A stretch of DNA of 64,000 nt from JBDHWG01 sp046328505. Its GTDB lineage: Bacteria > Chloroflexota > Anaerolineae > Epilineales > JAHCIE01. Every line of letters starts with the position of its first letter. Positions within the stretch are counted from its first letter, which is position 1. Positions 45,763 through 55,682 of the stretch are shown one piece after another. The position numbers and the translations under genes are program-made. The stretch covers positions 1,674,001 through 1,738,000 of the forward strand of contig JAXLWL010000002.1 of the NCBI GenBank assembly GCA_046328505.1, given 5' to 3'. Under the pieces are notes generated by a model. The model saw nothing but the letters and a program-made list of their open reading frames with translations. It searched no databases and was not told the DNA's origin.

Positions 45763-45906
45763 TCTGTCGCGCAACCTTACAATCCCGGTCTCATTTTCTA
45801 GAGCTTTGCCGCTTTGACTCGTTACGGAGGCCCTAAGTGCGGCCCCACGGCGGTTCAGGGCAAGCAGAAATAAACCTTTTCGAAATCTTCACAGAAATTC
45901 GGGATT

Positions 45907-45922
45907 TGGCACCGGTTGTGCA
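45907..45922 (+). promoter_or_regulatory. Sigma-54 (-24/-12) promoter
   Basis: TGGCAC at 45907-45912 and TGCA at 45919-45922; the GG and GC dinucleotides are 10 bp apart, exactly as in TGGCACG-N4-TTGCW, with two mismatches overall. Start expected near 45933, ~90 bases before the 104-aa gene. The leader has a GTGAAGC/GCTTCAC inverted repeat (45936-45958). Confidence 0.65.
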
Positions 45923-46021
45923 AACAAGTAGTAGGGTGAAGCGTGAAAACAGCTTCACAAATGGCTCTGGGGATGGCAGAGCCGGCCCTCCGTAATCACT
46001 CACACCCGAAGGAGAGAAGCA

Positions 46022-46336
46022 ATGCTGATTGGAATCCGCGTGTTGATGGCGCTGGTCCTCTTCGTCATGGGCACGGTCGCCTGCGGCGCGGGGTTATACA
46101 CGATTTTGGCCCACCAGTACCAGGCCACGCTCCGCAGTCTCTCAGCGCAGGCCGCCCTCCTCGGCAACCGTGTCAGCACGGACACGACCATCGAGCCGAT
46201 TCTCGACTCGATCACCCACCTCCTCGAGGCTGTCAGCCAGCTCATCAAGACCGCCGTTGGTATAGGTGTGTTCCTCTGCCTGGCCGGTGTTGCCATGTGT
46301 CTGACCGCCTTCTGGATGCTGAGTCAGCTGAACTGA
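46022..46336 (+). CDS. Small two-TM protein of unknown function
   Basis: 104 aa. Two hydrophobic segments at about residues 4-28 and 78-100, with a ~50-residue, mostly helical, amphipathic stretch between them (LRSLSAQAALLGNRVSTDTTIEPILDSITHLLEAVSQLIKT). Strong AAGGAG seven bases upstream of the ATG. First gene behind the sigma-54 promoter and seven bases ahead of the giant TPR gene. I do not recognise a family. It could anchor or signal to the P-loop/TPR protein. Confidence 0.7.
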   Translation: MLIGIRVLMALVLFVMGTVACGAGLYTILAHQYQATLRSLSAQAALLGNRVSTDTTIEPILDSITHLLEAVSQLIKTAVGIGVFLCLAGVAMCLTAFWMLSQLN

Positions 46337-46343
46337 TACCACC

Positions 46344-49300
46344 ATGTACCCAACTACGCCGCCCTCATCCGCTCCATCTCTGGCCGGCCCGCTTGGACCG
46401 GCGACCGTCCTGCTCGCGCCGCCCGGTGGAGGCAAGACGACTGTCTTGCGCCGCTGGGCGAACAGCGACCGTAGTCGGCCGAGCGTGTGGCTCGACCTTG
46501 CCGACCCAACCGCCCCCATAGACGCGCTCCTGGACAGAGCCGCAGCTTCGGATCAGCCTCATACCATTTTCGTTGATCACGTTGACCGAGCGCCAGGCGC
46601 CGTCGATCTCGCTCCTCGCCTCGCTCCTATCGTCGAGCGTGGCGGCTGTTACGTCGCCGCGTGTCGCACGGCGGACTGGCAGACCTGGTCGCCGAGCCTG
46701 CCAGGCTGCAGCGCAATCAGCCTTCCATCCTTGCCTCATAAAGCACTCATTGACACTCTCGACGAAACCCTGCCTCCCCAGCGCGCGCGCCTGGCTTTGG
46801 CGCTGCTCGCCCGTGACGCGCGGGTTGCCGCGCTAGCCACTCTCCCCTTCGGCATGGCGGCCCTGATGAAGACGGCGCAGGCGGCGAATATCGCGGCCGA
46901 CATGTCCCGCGCCGCCGTCATAGAGCGCGCCGCTACGCTATTAGCAGGCGGCGCCGTACCGGACGCCTGGACGGCCGTGCTTGGCCGGCGCGCCCTGGCG
47001 CTGGCCCTGGGCGAAGAGCCGCCGGCCCTCGACGCCGACGCGCGTGACGCTCTGCGCCGCGCCGGGTTGCTGCTCCCGGACGGGGCGTTCTCATACGCGC
47101 TCCTCGCGGAGCACTACGCCGCGCGCGAGGCACTGCGCACGGACCCAGGGCGCATCTTGCAGCACTGGACACCGAACAACGTCGAGATCTTCCGTCAGAT
47201 GCTTGACCTGGCCCCGGATCGCCGCGGGCTTATCGCCTTCGCCTTGCGCGCCGTCGGCGCAGCCTCAGCGCTCCCAATAGCCGCTTCACTGGCCGCTACG
47301 CCGGGTCTCGCCCAGAATCTCGCAGCAGACGGACTCGCGCCGGACATGCAGTTTGCGGTCGCGCAGGCGCTCATGCCGGCCGACCGCGAAGGAGCCGTTA
47401 CCCTTCTCAATGCAATCAAGACCAACGGCTCCGTCATGCTCGCCGCCAACCCCACCCTGAGCGAGACCATCGCGCAGGCCAACCGCGGCCTGGTCAAGCT
47501 GCGGCTGGGGCAGCCCGATGAGGCCGTCCAGCGCCTCCAGGACGCCCTGACCGCGCTTCACGATGTCGAAGGGCAGATCAAGAGCTGGCTGGGCTGGGCT
47601 GAGCTTGAGCGAGGCTCGAGCGACGCCGCCCGTCAGCATTTCGTGTCGGCGTCAGTGACAACGTCCGGCCCGATGACACGGTATGGCTTGGGAGTCGCCC
47701 TCGTGTCCCTCGGCGAGCAGACAGCCCTGGCCGAGCTGCAGCGGGCCGCCGATGAGTTGGCGGCGGACGACCCTCAGCGCCCAACGGTCCTGGCGGAGCT
47801 GGCGCGAGCCTACTCGGCCGCGGGCTGGTTCCGCGAAGCGTACACAACCCAGACACAGGCCGTTGCGCTCTGCCCCCAGTGGCCGATCCTGCACCGTGAC
47901 GCGGCCGCCCTGGCCGAGCGTCTTGGCGAGCCACAGGCGGCCGAAATGCATCTGCGCTACGCCATCGCGCTGGCTCCGGGGCGCGCCGATTGGCACGCCG
48001 CTCTGAGTCGGCTCTACAGCAGCGCGGGCCAGTGGCGCAGGGCCGCGGCCGAGCTGCGGGAGGCAACAACCCTCGCGCCCGGCGATGCCACTTATCAGGC
48101 CGACCTCGGCCGCGCCTACCTTCATCTCAAGGAGTGGGAGCCGGCGCTGCGTCACCTCCGCGCCGCGCTCGCCGTCGAGCCCACCGTCGCGGACTGGCAC
48201 GCCTGGTGCGCCGAGGCTCTCGCCAAAGTCGGCGCGCCTCACACCGCCGTGGAACACGCTCGCATGGCGGTGCAGCTTGCCCCCGACCACGTCGGCCATC
48301 TGCGGCAGCTCGGCTCTCTGCTGGTCGCCGCCGGCGCGATCACTGAAGCGCGGGAGACGCTGGCGCAGGCCATCGCCCGCCACCCCAACGATGCTTTGCT
48401 CTACGCCGATCTAGGGCGCGCCTGCGAAGCGGCCGGCGACCTTCCCGCAGCCCTCGCCGCCTACGAGCAGGCATGCTCGCTCGCACCGGATGCCGTTGCC
48501 CTTCGCCTTGCCACCGCGGAAGCCCATGCGCGTACCGGCGACTATGCCGCCGCCGCTGCCCAGCTCGCCGGTCTCCCTCTGGACGGTGATGCAGCCGCGC
48601 GCCGCGCCGGGTATGAGGCGGAGTTCGAGATCTCCCTCGGCGCTACTGGCCGCGCACTGGCCCTGCTGGAGCAGGCGGTCGCGCTCGACCCGGACACGGC
48701 TGCGTACCACACGCGCTACGGAATCCTTGCCCTGGAGCAAGGCCACCTGGCCGTCGCGCGCGAGGCGCTACAGCGCGCGGTCATCCTCGATCCGCGCCAG
48801 GTTGGCGCGCTCATTGCCCTGGCGCGTGTCCATCTACAGGATGATCAGCCCGCCGCTGCTTTGAACGTCTTGCGCCAGGCACTTGTCCTGGAGCCCGACA
48901 ACGCGGCGGCGCAGGCTCTGTCAGCGCAGGCCGCCGCTCGCACAGGGCGCGTCAATGAAGCTCAACTCGCCGCCGCTCGCGCCTTCGCCCTCGCTCCGAG
49001 CACCGCGCTCACCATGGCCGCGCAGGCCGAGGTGGCCGCGGCACGGGGCGAGAGCGTCGGCGCCGTCGATTGGCTGCGGCAGACGGTCGCCGCCGAGCCT
49101 GAAAACATGGACTGGCGGCTGGCGCTTGCGGATGGCCTGGCGCGCAGCGGACAGTACGACGAGGCCCTGATGGAATTGGAAGCAGCGGCCGAGATCGCGC
49201 CGGAACACGTCGGTGTTCTCGCCAGACTCGGCCGGCTGTACGCGGTCGTGGAGAGCTACGGTCCCGCCGCCGATGCTCTCGCATCTGCGACGCGGCTCGC

Positions 49301-52300
49301 GCCCGACGTGCCCGAGTACGCCTGGCGTCTCGCCGCCGCACAGCGCCAGGATGGACAACCCGAAGCCGCGCTGGAAGCGGCGCAGCGCGCCCTTGCCCTG
49401 GCTCCCCTCGATCCGGACGCACTATACGAAGCCGGCCGAGCGAGCCTGGAGCTAGGCGAAAACGCTGACGCCTACGAGTACCTATCCGGGGCCGTTCGCC
49501 AACGTCCGCGCTGGGCCGATGCACACTTCTATCAGGCCGAAGCCCTGGAGCATCTCGGGGACATTGACCGGGCGCGGGAGGGCTACAGCCGCGTTACTGA
49601 GATCGAGCCGCATTGGGCGATCGCGCACGCACGCCTCGGCCGCATCCACGCCGACGCGGGTGACTGGGTGACGGCGCTCACGCACTATCAGAACGCCCTC
49701 GCGTGCGATCCCGATGCCTTGACGGTCGCGGCTGATGCCGCCAGCGCCGCGCTGAAGGCCCAGCGATGGGAGACCGCCGTCCAGATTCTCACGGCGACGC
49801 TCGACCGCTCGCCTGACTGGGTCGAGGGCTACACGGCATTGGGCGCCACCTACGCCCAGCGTGGCTGGTGGGAGGAGTCTATTGAGGCCTACCGGCAGAG
49901 TGTCGCAACGATGGAAGCCAAGGGCAGCGACCAAGCCGAGTTACGGCGGGCCTACCGCTCGCTGGCCGACGCGTGTGCGGCTAACCACGACTGGGCCGAC
50001 GCCGCGAGCGCCTACGAGCGCATCCTGGCCGACCCGGCGCTCGAGGACGCATCCGGCGCCGCTCTCGCCCTTGGACGCTGCCGCCTGGCGCTCAACGAGC
50101 CGCTCCCAGCTGCTGCCGCCTTCGAACTGGCGCGCCAGCTCGGGGCCGATGCGACTGAGGTCGCGTTCCTGCTCGCCGAAGCCGGCGAGGCGACCGGCGA
50201 CCGTCCGTGGGCGGCGCGGGCGTGGGAATCGGTGGCGGAGCTGACGCCCGACGGCGCGCCGCATCTGCGCCGCGCGGCGCGTCTATGGGTGCTGGCGGGC
50301 GCGGGGGAAGCCGCGATGGCAGACTTGCAGCGCGCCGCCGCCCAACGCCCGGACGACGGGGCGATCCAGGCGGAGTTGGCCGAGGCCGCGCTGCTGGCCG
50401 GCGCGGCATCCGCCGCCGCGACTGCGTACCAGCGCGCCGCTGAGCTTGGCTACGAGCCGGCCACGATGTACACGAAGCTGGCGGACCTGTACAAGCAGAA
50501 CGGCCGCGACTCCGACTCCGAGACCGCGCTGCGGGCCTCGCTGGCGCTCGACCCATCGCAGCCGGAGGTGCTGTATCGCCAGGCCCGGCTCTACCTCGAC
50601 CGTCACGAGATGGAAAGCGCCGTCAGCGCTCTTCACCAGGCCATCGACCTAGCGCCCAACGTGGCGAGTTACTGGGCCGACCTGGGCCTGATTCTCCTGG
50701 AGCTTAACCGGCCGGAAGCCGCCCTGGAAGCTCTCAAACAGGCGCTCAGGCTCGATCCGTCGGACGCGATGAGCACGTACGGCCTGGCGCGCGCACAGGC
50801 GCGTCTGGGCCACCTTCGCCTGGCCGTTGGGGCCGCCCTGGCTGCCGTGGACCTCGACGACACGAGTCCTGCCATTCTGCGGGGCGCGCCGCGTATTCTC
50901 ATGTTCTTTGCGAACAGCGAGGGGGATGCCGCTATCACCGAAGTGATGCTTCACGCCGCCAGTCACTGCGCCGCGCGCGCCTCGGCCCTCACTGGCATCA
51001 GCGCGGACGACTACCTGGCGGTTGGTTGGGCACAGCTCATGCGCGGCCAGGCCGCTGAGGCCGTGGTCAACCTCGAGCGAGCCGCCGCTCTGAACCCCGG
51101 CGACGCCCTCAGCCATCTCTACCTCGGCCACGCGCTCGGCCGAGTCGGTCGCACAGCGGCGAGTGTCGCGGCGCTCCGCCGCGCCGTCAGCCTCGCGCCG
51201 GGCGATGCCGGGCCGCTGGTCGCCCTGGCCCAGGCGCTGTCGTCGGTTGGCGACGCGGATGATGCGGTGGAGACCGTTCACCAGGCGCTCGCTGTCTCTC
51301 CCAATGCCGCCACCGGCCGCACGGCGTTTACCCTTGGCGATACGCTGCTGGCCGCCGGCCACGTCGCAGAGGCTACGAACGTTCTCACCCAGGCCGTGGC
51401 ATCTGAGCCGACCCAGGCGGCGTGGCATGCCCGCCTGGGCGAAGCGCACCAGGCGGCGGGCCGTCGGCTAGCCGCGCTGAACTCGTTCCGCACGGCGGCC
51501 GAGCTCGCGCCTAACGAACCGCGCTACCAGTACGAGCTCGCCGTGCTCTACGGCGAGCTAGGGCAACCGGACGTGGCCGCCGCCACACTGGAAAGCGCAA
51601 TCGCCATCAAGCCCGATGACGCCGAGTGGTATGCGACGCTCGGCGACCTGCGCCAGTCGGCAAACCAGCCCGTGCAGGCGCGCATCGCCTACGATCAGGC
51701 CCGATACCTTGTTCCCGAAGAGGCGAGCTATCACCTGCGCTACGCGCTGGCTGCCGAAGCCCTCGGCGATCAGGAGAACGCGCGGCAGGCGCTCACGACA
51801 GCGTTGTCCCTCGACCCGGACTCGGCCGCCGCCCACAGCGCCCTCGCGCGCGTCCTCGAAGGCAGCGGCGATCTCAACGGCGCCTACACCGAGTATCGCC
51901 GCGCGTGCGAGCTAGCGCCCGATCAGGCCGCAACGCTGCTGGCGCTGGGCCGCCTGGCCCACCAGTTGGGGCAGGAGAACGAAGCGCTCCGCATCCTCAC
52001 TCGGGCGACTCAAGCGGCGGGAACAGCCGACGTGTACACAGCATTGGGGCAGGTCTACGAGAGCCTGGGACGCCTGGACGAGGCGCTGCAGGCCTATCAG
52101 CAAGCGGTGGTCGCCGCGCCGGACAATGGCAAGTCCCACGTGCTGATCGGGCGGCTCTGTCTCGAAATTGGCCAGGTCGAGAAGGCCACGGCGCACTTCC
52201 GCCGCGCCACGGTGCTGATGCCCGATGACGGCGACGCGTACGCATCGCTGGCGCAATGCTACGAGACCCAGCATCGCCATGACCAGGCGCTCACTGCCTA

Positions 52301-52502
52301 CCGAAAGGCGATCGAGTGCAACCCGGACAACCCGGAGTACTACCTCGGAGCCGGGCTGTCTCTCAAGAATCTGCGGGATTACGCCGAAGCGACCGAAATG
52401 TTCCGCGCCGCCGTGCGCCTGCAGCCGACATCCGCCGATGCTTACCGTTACCTGGCTTCCGTCGGGGCGTTGGGCTTCCTCGAGCGACAGATACGACGTT
52501 AG
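46344..52502 (+). CDS. Giant P-loop NTPase-TPR protein
   Basis: 2052 aa. The N-terminal ~300 residues look like a P-loop NTPase: Walker A APPGGGKTT (25-33), Walker B-like HTIFVDHVD (73-81), then YVAACRTADW, an arrangement like STAND/MalT-type ATPases. From about residue 360 to the end there are dozens of TPR units (34-residue period, recurring A.ay..A..l.P), enough length for 45-50. No signal peptide or membrane segment, so cytosolic. No ribosome site is visible; translation is probably coupled to the 104-aa gene seven bases upstream. Fifteen bases before the clan CD peptidase. Inference: a ligand- or protein-sensing switch that controls the peptidase. Confidence 0.85.
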   Translation: MYPTTPPSSAPSLAGPLGPATVLLAPPGGGKTTVLRRWANSDRSRPSVWLDLADPTAPIDALLDRAAASDQPHTIFVDHVDRAPGAVDLAPRLAPIVERGGCYVAACRTADWQTWSPSLPGCSAISLPSLPHKALIDTLDETLPPQRARLALALLARDARVAALATLPFGMAALMKTAQAANIAADMSRAAVIERAATLLAGGAVPDAWTAVLGRRALALALGEEPPALDADARDALRRAGLLLPDGAFSYALLAEHYAAREALRTDPGRILQHWTPNNVEIFRQMLDLAPDRRGLIAFALRAVGAASALPIAASLAATPGLAQNLAADGLAPDMQFAVAQALMPADREGAVTLLNAIKTNGSVMLAANPTLSETIAQANRGLVKLRLGQPDEAVQRLQDALTALHDVEGQIKSWLGWAELERGSSDAARQHFVSASVTTSGPMTRYGLGVALVSLGEQTALAELQRAADELAADDPQRPTVLAELARAYSAAGWFREAYTTQTQAVALCPQWPILHRDAAALAERLGEPQAAEMHLRYAIALAPGRADWHAALSRLYSSAGQWRRAAAELREATTLAPGDATYQADLGRAYLHLKEWEPALRHLRAALAVEPTVADWHAWCAEALAKVGAPHTAVEHARMAVQLAPDHVGHLRQLGSLLVAAGAITEARETLAQAIARHPNDALLYADLGRACEAAGDLPAALAAYEQACSLAPDAVALRLATAEAHARTGDYAAAAAQLAGLPLDGDAAARRAGYEAEFEISLGATGRALALLEQAVALDPDTAAYHTRYGILALEQGHLAVAREALQRAVILDPRQVGALIALARVHLQDDQPAAALNVLRQALVLEPDNAAAQALSAQAAARTGRVNEAQLAAARAFALAPSTALTMAAQAEVAAARGESVGAVDWLRQTVAAEPENMDWRLALADGLARSGQYDEALMELEAAAEIAPEHVGVLARLGRLYAVVESYGPAADALASATRLAPDVPEYAWRLAAAQRQDGQPEAALEAAQRALALAPLDPDALYEAGRASLELGENADAYEYLSGAVRQRPRWADAHFYQAEALEHLGDIDRAREGYSRVTEIEPHWAIAHARLGRIHADAGDWVTALTHYQNALACDPDALTVAADAASAALKAQRWETAVQILTATLDRSPDWVEGYTALGATYAQRGWWEESIEAYRQSVATMEAKGSDQAELRRAYRSLADACAANHDWADAASAYERILADPALEDASGAALALGRCRLALNEPLPAAAAFELARQLGADATEVAFLLAEAGEATGDRPWAARAWESVAELTPDGAPHLRRAARLWVLAGAGEAAMADLQRAAAQRPDDGAIQAELAEAALLAGAASAAATAYQRAAELGYEPATMYTKLADLYKQNGRDSDSETALRASLALDPSQPEVLYRQARLYLDRHEMESAVSALHQAIDLAPNVASYWADLGLILLELNRPEAALEALKQALRLDPSDAMSTYGLARAQARLGHLRLAVGAALAAVDLDDTSPAILRGAPRILMFFANSEGDAAITEVMLHAASHCAARASALTGISADDYLAVGWAQLMRGQAAEAVVNLERAAALNPGDALSHLYLGHALGRVGRTAASVAALRRAVSLAPGDAGPLVALAQALSSVGDADDAVETVHQALAVSPNAATGRTAFTLGDTLLAAGHVAEATNVLTQAVASEPTQAAWHARLGEAHQAAGRRLAALNSFRTAAELAPNEPRYQYELAVLYGELGQPDVAAATLESAIAIKPDDAEWYATLGDLRQSANQPVQARIAYDQARYLVPEEASYHLRYALAAEALGDQENARQALTTALSLDPDSAAAHSALARVLEGSGDLNGAYTEYRRACELAPDQAATLLALGRLAHQLGQENEALRILTRATQAAGTADVYTALGQVYESLGRLDEALQAYQQAVVAAPDNGKSHVLIGRLCLEIGQVEKATAHFRRATVLMPDDGDAYASLAQCYETQHRHDQALTAYRKAIECNPDNPEYYLGAGLSLKNLRDYAEATEMFRAAVRLQPTSADAYRYLASVGALGFLERQIRR

Positions 52503-52517
52503 GACCGGAGACCCATC

Positions 52518-54131
52518 ATGCCGACGGACCGCACCGACCTTCTGGCCATGCCTCCAACCGCATCCGACCCACTGGCAGATACCCGGGCGGCGCTCGACGA
52601 CCTGGCCGTGGGTCTCGCGCCGCGTACCACGCCGCGCCTCGCCAGCGTGATTACGACCAGCCGCCGCAACCTGGAACGCAAGTACGGCGCATCAGCCTTC
52701 CAGGCCATCCACCAGGCCCTCCAGGACCTGGCTCATGTCACCTCGTCGCGCCTGGTATGCGCCGACACACCGGCGGAGAACCGCCCAGTCGGACTGGAGC
52801 CAGTTCGGGATGGGGCCAGCGCGGACGAATGGCTGAACTACGTCAGGCGGCTTCCGATGGACACTCGCAGCCTCCTGTTCATCGGTGGCCCCGACATCGT
52901 CCCGTTCCAGCCAGTCGCCAACCCTAGCGACGACGATGACGACACGCTCTTCAGCGACGCGCCGTACGGCGGGCCGGCGTTGCTCTCGCCGGGCCGCGCG
53001 ATCGGCCGTCTCCCCGATAGCGCCGACAATGATCCATCATTCCTTATCAGTCTCATCCGTTCCACCGCAGACGCGCGACGGGCGGCGGGACGTCAGAGCA
53101 AGTGGGCCACTGTCGCCCCCGCAGCCGGGCCGGCGGCTGTCGGCTACACTGCCTCCGTCTGGCGTCACGCCGCCCGCGCCGTCTTCTCCGTCATCGACAC
53201 GCCCAAGAATCTGCGCATGTCGCCGCCCCTGGACCACGTTCACGCGCCGGCCATTCACGGTGACCGGTTCGGCGTGGCGTACTTCAACCTCCACGGCTTG
53301 AAGGACGATGCTGGCTGGTACGGGCAGCGTGACCCGCTGCTCGCCGCCGACTATGCCGCCTTTCCCTTGGCATTGCACCCTGACGCGTTGAACGCGGATC
53401 AGCGGCGGCGGCTGGTTGTGTTTAGCGCCGCTTGCTACGGGGGCTATATCTCTGATAAGCGCGCCGCCGAGAGCATGGCGCTGCGCCTGCTTCAGACGAA
53501 GGCCGCGGCGTTCGTCGGCTCGACTGCTCTCGCGTACGGCGGCCTTAGCGAGACTCTTCTGGCCGCCGACCTGTTAGCGATCCACTTCTGGCGAAGCGTA
53601 CTGGGTGGCCTGAGTGTGGGTGAGGCCCTGCGCCGCGCCAAGATCGACATGGCCAACGACCTGATTCAGCGCCAGGGCTTCCTCGACGCCGAGGACCAGA
53701 AGGCCATCCTGACTTTCACACTGTATGGCGACCCTACTCTCGCGCCGTTCGCCGTGAGCCGCGCCCCCTGGCATGCAGCGAAGAAAGGCAGCGAGAAGGC
53801 GGAGGCGAAAACGCCGTCGCACGCATTGGAGCCTGTGAGCGACGCCGTCGTGGCGCCGACCGCGAAGGCAATGGGCTACGGGAGGGCAAAGGCTTCATCG
53901 GGGGACATGGTGGCGCGCATCGAGCAGCAAATCCGGCGGCAACTGCCTGACCTGGGTCAAGTCGAGGTCAAGCTCGTCACGCCATCGGTCGCGAAGGGCG
54001 TGAGCGCCGCGCCCGCCTCTGCGACCGTGACCGTGGCCGAGGCGCCGTCGGAACGGCCGTTTCGTCAGTTAGTTAAAGCGACCCTGGCGCCGGATGGTTC
54101 GATTCTAAAGCTAGTCATGGCGCATGGATAG
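52518..54131 (+). CDS. C25/caspase-like (clan CD) cysteine peptidase
   Basis: 537 aa, no signal peptide. The C25-type core covers about residues 115-410: FIGGPDIVPF, GRLPDSAD, then AYFNLHGLKDD with His259 and VVFSAACYGGY with Cys306, the His-Gly/Ala-Cys dyad of clan CD, and the closing TLYGDPTLAPF. Substrate preference cannot be read. The last ~100 residues are Ala/Lys-rich with a different, perhaps regulatory, character. It lies between the P-loop/TPR giant and mraZ. In bacteria such pairs resemble signalling or immunity modules in which a TPR protein holds a caspase-like effector. Confidence 0.8.
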   Translation: MPTDRTDLLAMPPTASDPLADTRAALDDLAVGLAPRTTPRLASVITTSRRNLERKYGASAFQAIHQALQDLAHVTSSRLVCADTPAENRPVGLEPVRDGASADEWLNYVRRLPMDTRSLLFIGGPDIVPFQPVANPSDDDDDTLFSDAPYGGPALLSPGRAIGRLPDSADNDPSFLISLIRSTADARRAAGRQSKWATVAPAAGPAAVGYTASVWRHAARAVFSVIDTPKNLRMSPPLDHVHAPAIHGDRFGVAYFNLHGLKDDAGWYGQRDPLLAADYAAFPLALHPDALNADQRRRLVVFSAACYGGYISDKRAAESMALRLLQTKAAAFVGSTALAYGGLSETLLAADLLAIHFWRSVLGGLSVGEALRRAKIDMANDLIQRQGFLDAEDQKAILTFTLYGDPTLAPFAVSRAPWHAAKKGSEKAEAKTPSHALEPVSDAVVAPTAKAMGYGRAKASSGDMVARIEQQIRRQLPDLGQVEVKLVTPSVAKGVSAAPASATVTVAEAPSERPFRQLVKATLAPDGSILKLVMAHG

Positions 54132-54135
54132 GCCT

Positions 54136-54576
54136 ATGTTCTACGGTGAGTTTTTACAGGATGTCGACGCGCGAGGGCGCCTGGTCATCCCCCAGGCCTT
54201 TCGGGCTGACCTGGCGAACGGCCTGGTCATCACCCGTGGCCTGGACGGATGCCTCCTGGTGTACCCGGCGTCGCGGTGGGACGAGGTAGCGGATGCTGTC
54301 AGCCGCCTACCTCTCACGCGCAGCGTGGCCCGCGCCTTCGTCCGCCTGCTGCTCGGCGGCGCCAGCCCCCAGACCCTGGACACCCAGGGGCGGTTCACGC
54401 TGCCGGTCCCCCTCCGGCGCTACGCGCGGCTAGACTCGAGCGCGGTTATCGTCGGCACCGGCGACCACATCGAGATCTGGGGCGATACCGCGTGGGACCG
54501 AATGACCGATGACCTGGCCGAGAATGGGTCGGAGATCGCGGAAAACCTGAGCAACCTTGGGTTCGCCCTCTCCTGA
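54136..54576 (+). CDS. mraZ: Division/cell-wall cluster regulator MraZ
   Basis: 146 aa from the ATG at 54136, where family members begin (MFYGEFLQDVDARGRLVIPQAFR); an in-frame ATG at 54124 overlaps the peptidase gene. Two AbrB-like halves are present, the second with LLGGASPQTLDTQGRFTLPVPLRRYARL. MraZ is a DNA-binding regulator of the dcw cluster in other bacteria. Here only ftsZ follows; mraW, fts and mur genes are missing from the locus. Confidence 0.9.
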   Translation: MFYGEFLQDVDARGRLVIPQAFRADLANGLVITRGLDGCLLVYPASRWDEVADAVSRLPLTRSVARAFVRLLLGGASPQTLDTQGRFTLPVPLRRYARLDSSAVIVGTGDHIEIWGDTAWDRMTDDLAENGSEIAENLSNLGFALS

Positions 54577-54631
54577 CATGATCGGAACAGCAGCATGATT
54601 GTTCATCTTGATTGCCATCGAAGGAGGCCTT

Positions 54632-55654
54632 GTGCAAGCGACTATCACCCCTGCGACGCCGGCCTGTCTCAAAGTTGTGGGCGTCGGTGGCGGCGGCAGC
54701 AATGCCGTCGACCACATGATTCAATTCGGGATGACCGGCGTCGAGTTCATCGTCGCCAATACTGACCTCCAATCGCTGGAGCGCTCCGAAGCGCCGACCA
54801 AGCTTCAGCTCGGCCCCATCGCGACGGCGGGGTTAGGCGCGGGCGGCGCGCCGGACCTGGGGGCGAAAGCCGCCGATGAAAGTCGCAAAGCCATCAGTGT
54901 AGCCCTGACCGGCGCGGACGTCGTTTTCATCGCCGCCGGAATGGGCGGAGGGACAGGCACCGGCGCCGCCCCCGTGATCGCCGATGTGGCGCGCTCGATG
55001 GGGGCGCTGACAATCGCCGTCGTCACGCGCCCCTTTACCTGGGAGGGCATGCGCCGCCTGCGCGCGGCCGAGATCGGGCTGGCGCGGCTCCGCGAGGTCG
55101 CAGATACGGTGCTCATCGTCTCGAATGACCGGCTCGCAAACCTCGTGGACAGCAAGCTGACGCTGGACATGGCGCTGCGCGTTGGGGATGACGTGCTGCG
55201 CCAGGCAATCCAGGGAATCTCGGAGCTTGTGACCCAGCCGGGCCTCATCAACCTCGACCTGGCAGACTTGCGCGACCTACTGACGGACGCCGGACCCAGC
55301 TTGCTGGCGATCGGGCAAGGGCGCGGCCCGGATGCGGCGGTGTCCGCGGCGCGGGCGGCTCTCATCAGCCCTTTGGTCGATCCGCTCGCGATCCAGGGCG
55401 CCGGGGCGGTGCTCATTAATATCACCTGCGGCCCGGACCTGCCCCTTCTCGAAACGCAGGCAGCCGTTGATGTCGTAGCGTGCGCCGCCCGTCCCAACGC
55501 CGATGTGCGCTTCGGCATCCTAATCGACGAGCGGATGGCCGGACGCGTCCAGGTTATGCTCGTCGCGAGCAGTCTGGAGCACGTCCGCCGCGCGATGCCC
55601 TATCCCACGGTAGCGTCGCCAGGCGGCAGTCTGCGCTTCGTTGCGGCGGGGTAA
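54632..55654 (+). CDS. ftsZ: Cell division GTPase FtsZ, short form
   Basis: 340 aa from the GTG at 54632 (AAGGAGG upstream). Tubulin-type GTP signature AAGMGGGTGTGAAPVIA (G-box 105-111) and T7 loop NLDLADLR (207-214) are intact, with GVGGGGSNAV at the N-terminus. The protein stops about 15 residues after the globular domain: no disordered linker and no conserved C-terminal peptide for FtsA/ZipA/SepF contacts. Should polymerise and hydrolyse GTP to form the division ring, but its membrane attachment must differ, or it is a second, specialised FtsZ. Confidence 0.9.
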   Translation: MQATITPATPACLKVVGVGGGGSNAVDHMIQFGMTGVEFIVANTDLQSLERSEAPTKLQLGPIATAGLGAGGAPDLGAKAADESRKAISVALTGADVVFIAAGMGGGTGTGAAPVIADVARSMGALTIAVVTRPFTWEGMRRLRAAEIGLARLREVADTVLIVSNDRLANLVDSKLTLDMALRVGDDVLRQAIQGISELVTQPGLINLDLADLRDLLTDAGPSLLAIGQGRGPDAAVSAARAALISPLVDPLAIQGAGAVLINITCGPDLPLLETQAAVDVVACAARPNADVRFGILIDERMAGRVQVMLVASSLEHVRRAMPYPTVASPGGSLRFVAAG

Positions 55655-55682
55655 CGAGGCGCACCCAAGCGGGAGAGTCTAC

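Noticed and set aside
45936..45958. Inverted repeat GTGAAGC/GCTTCAC as a terminator
   Set aside because: 7-bp stem, 9-base loop, no U-run, and it lies just after a predicted start; more likely a leader structure or binding site.
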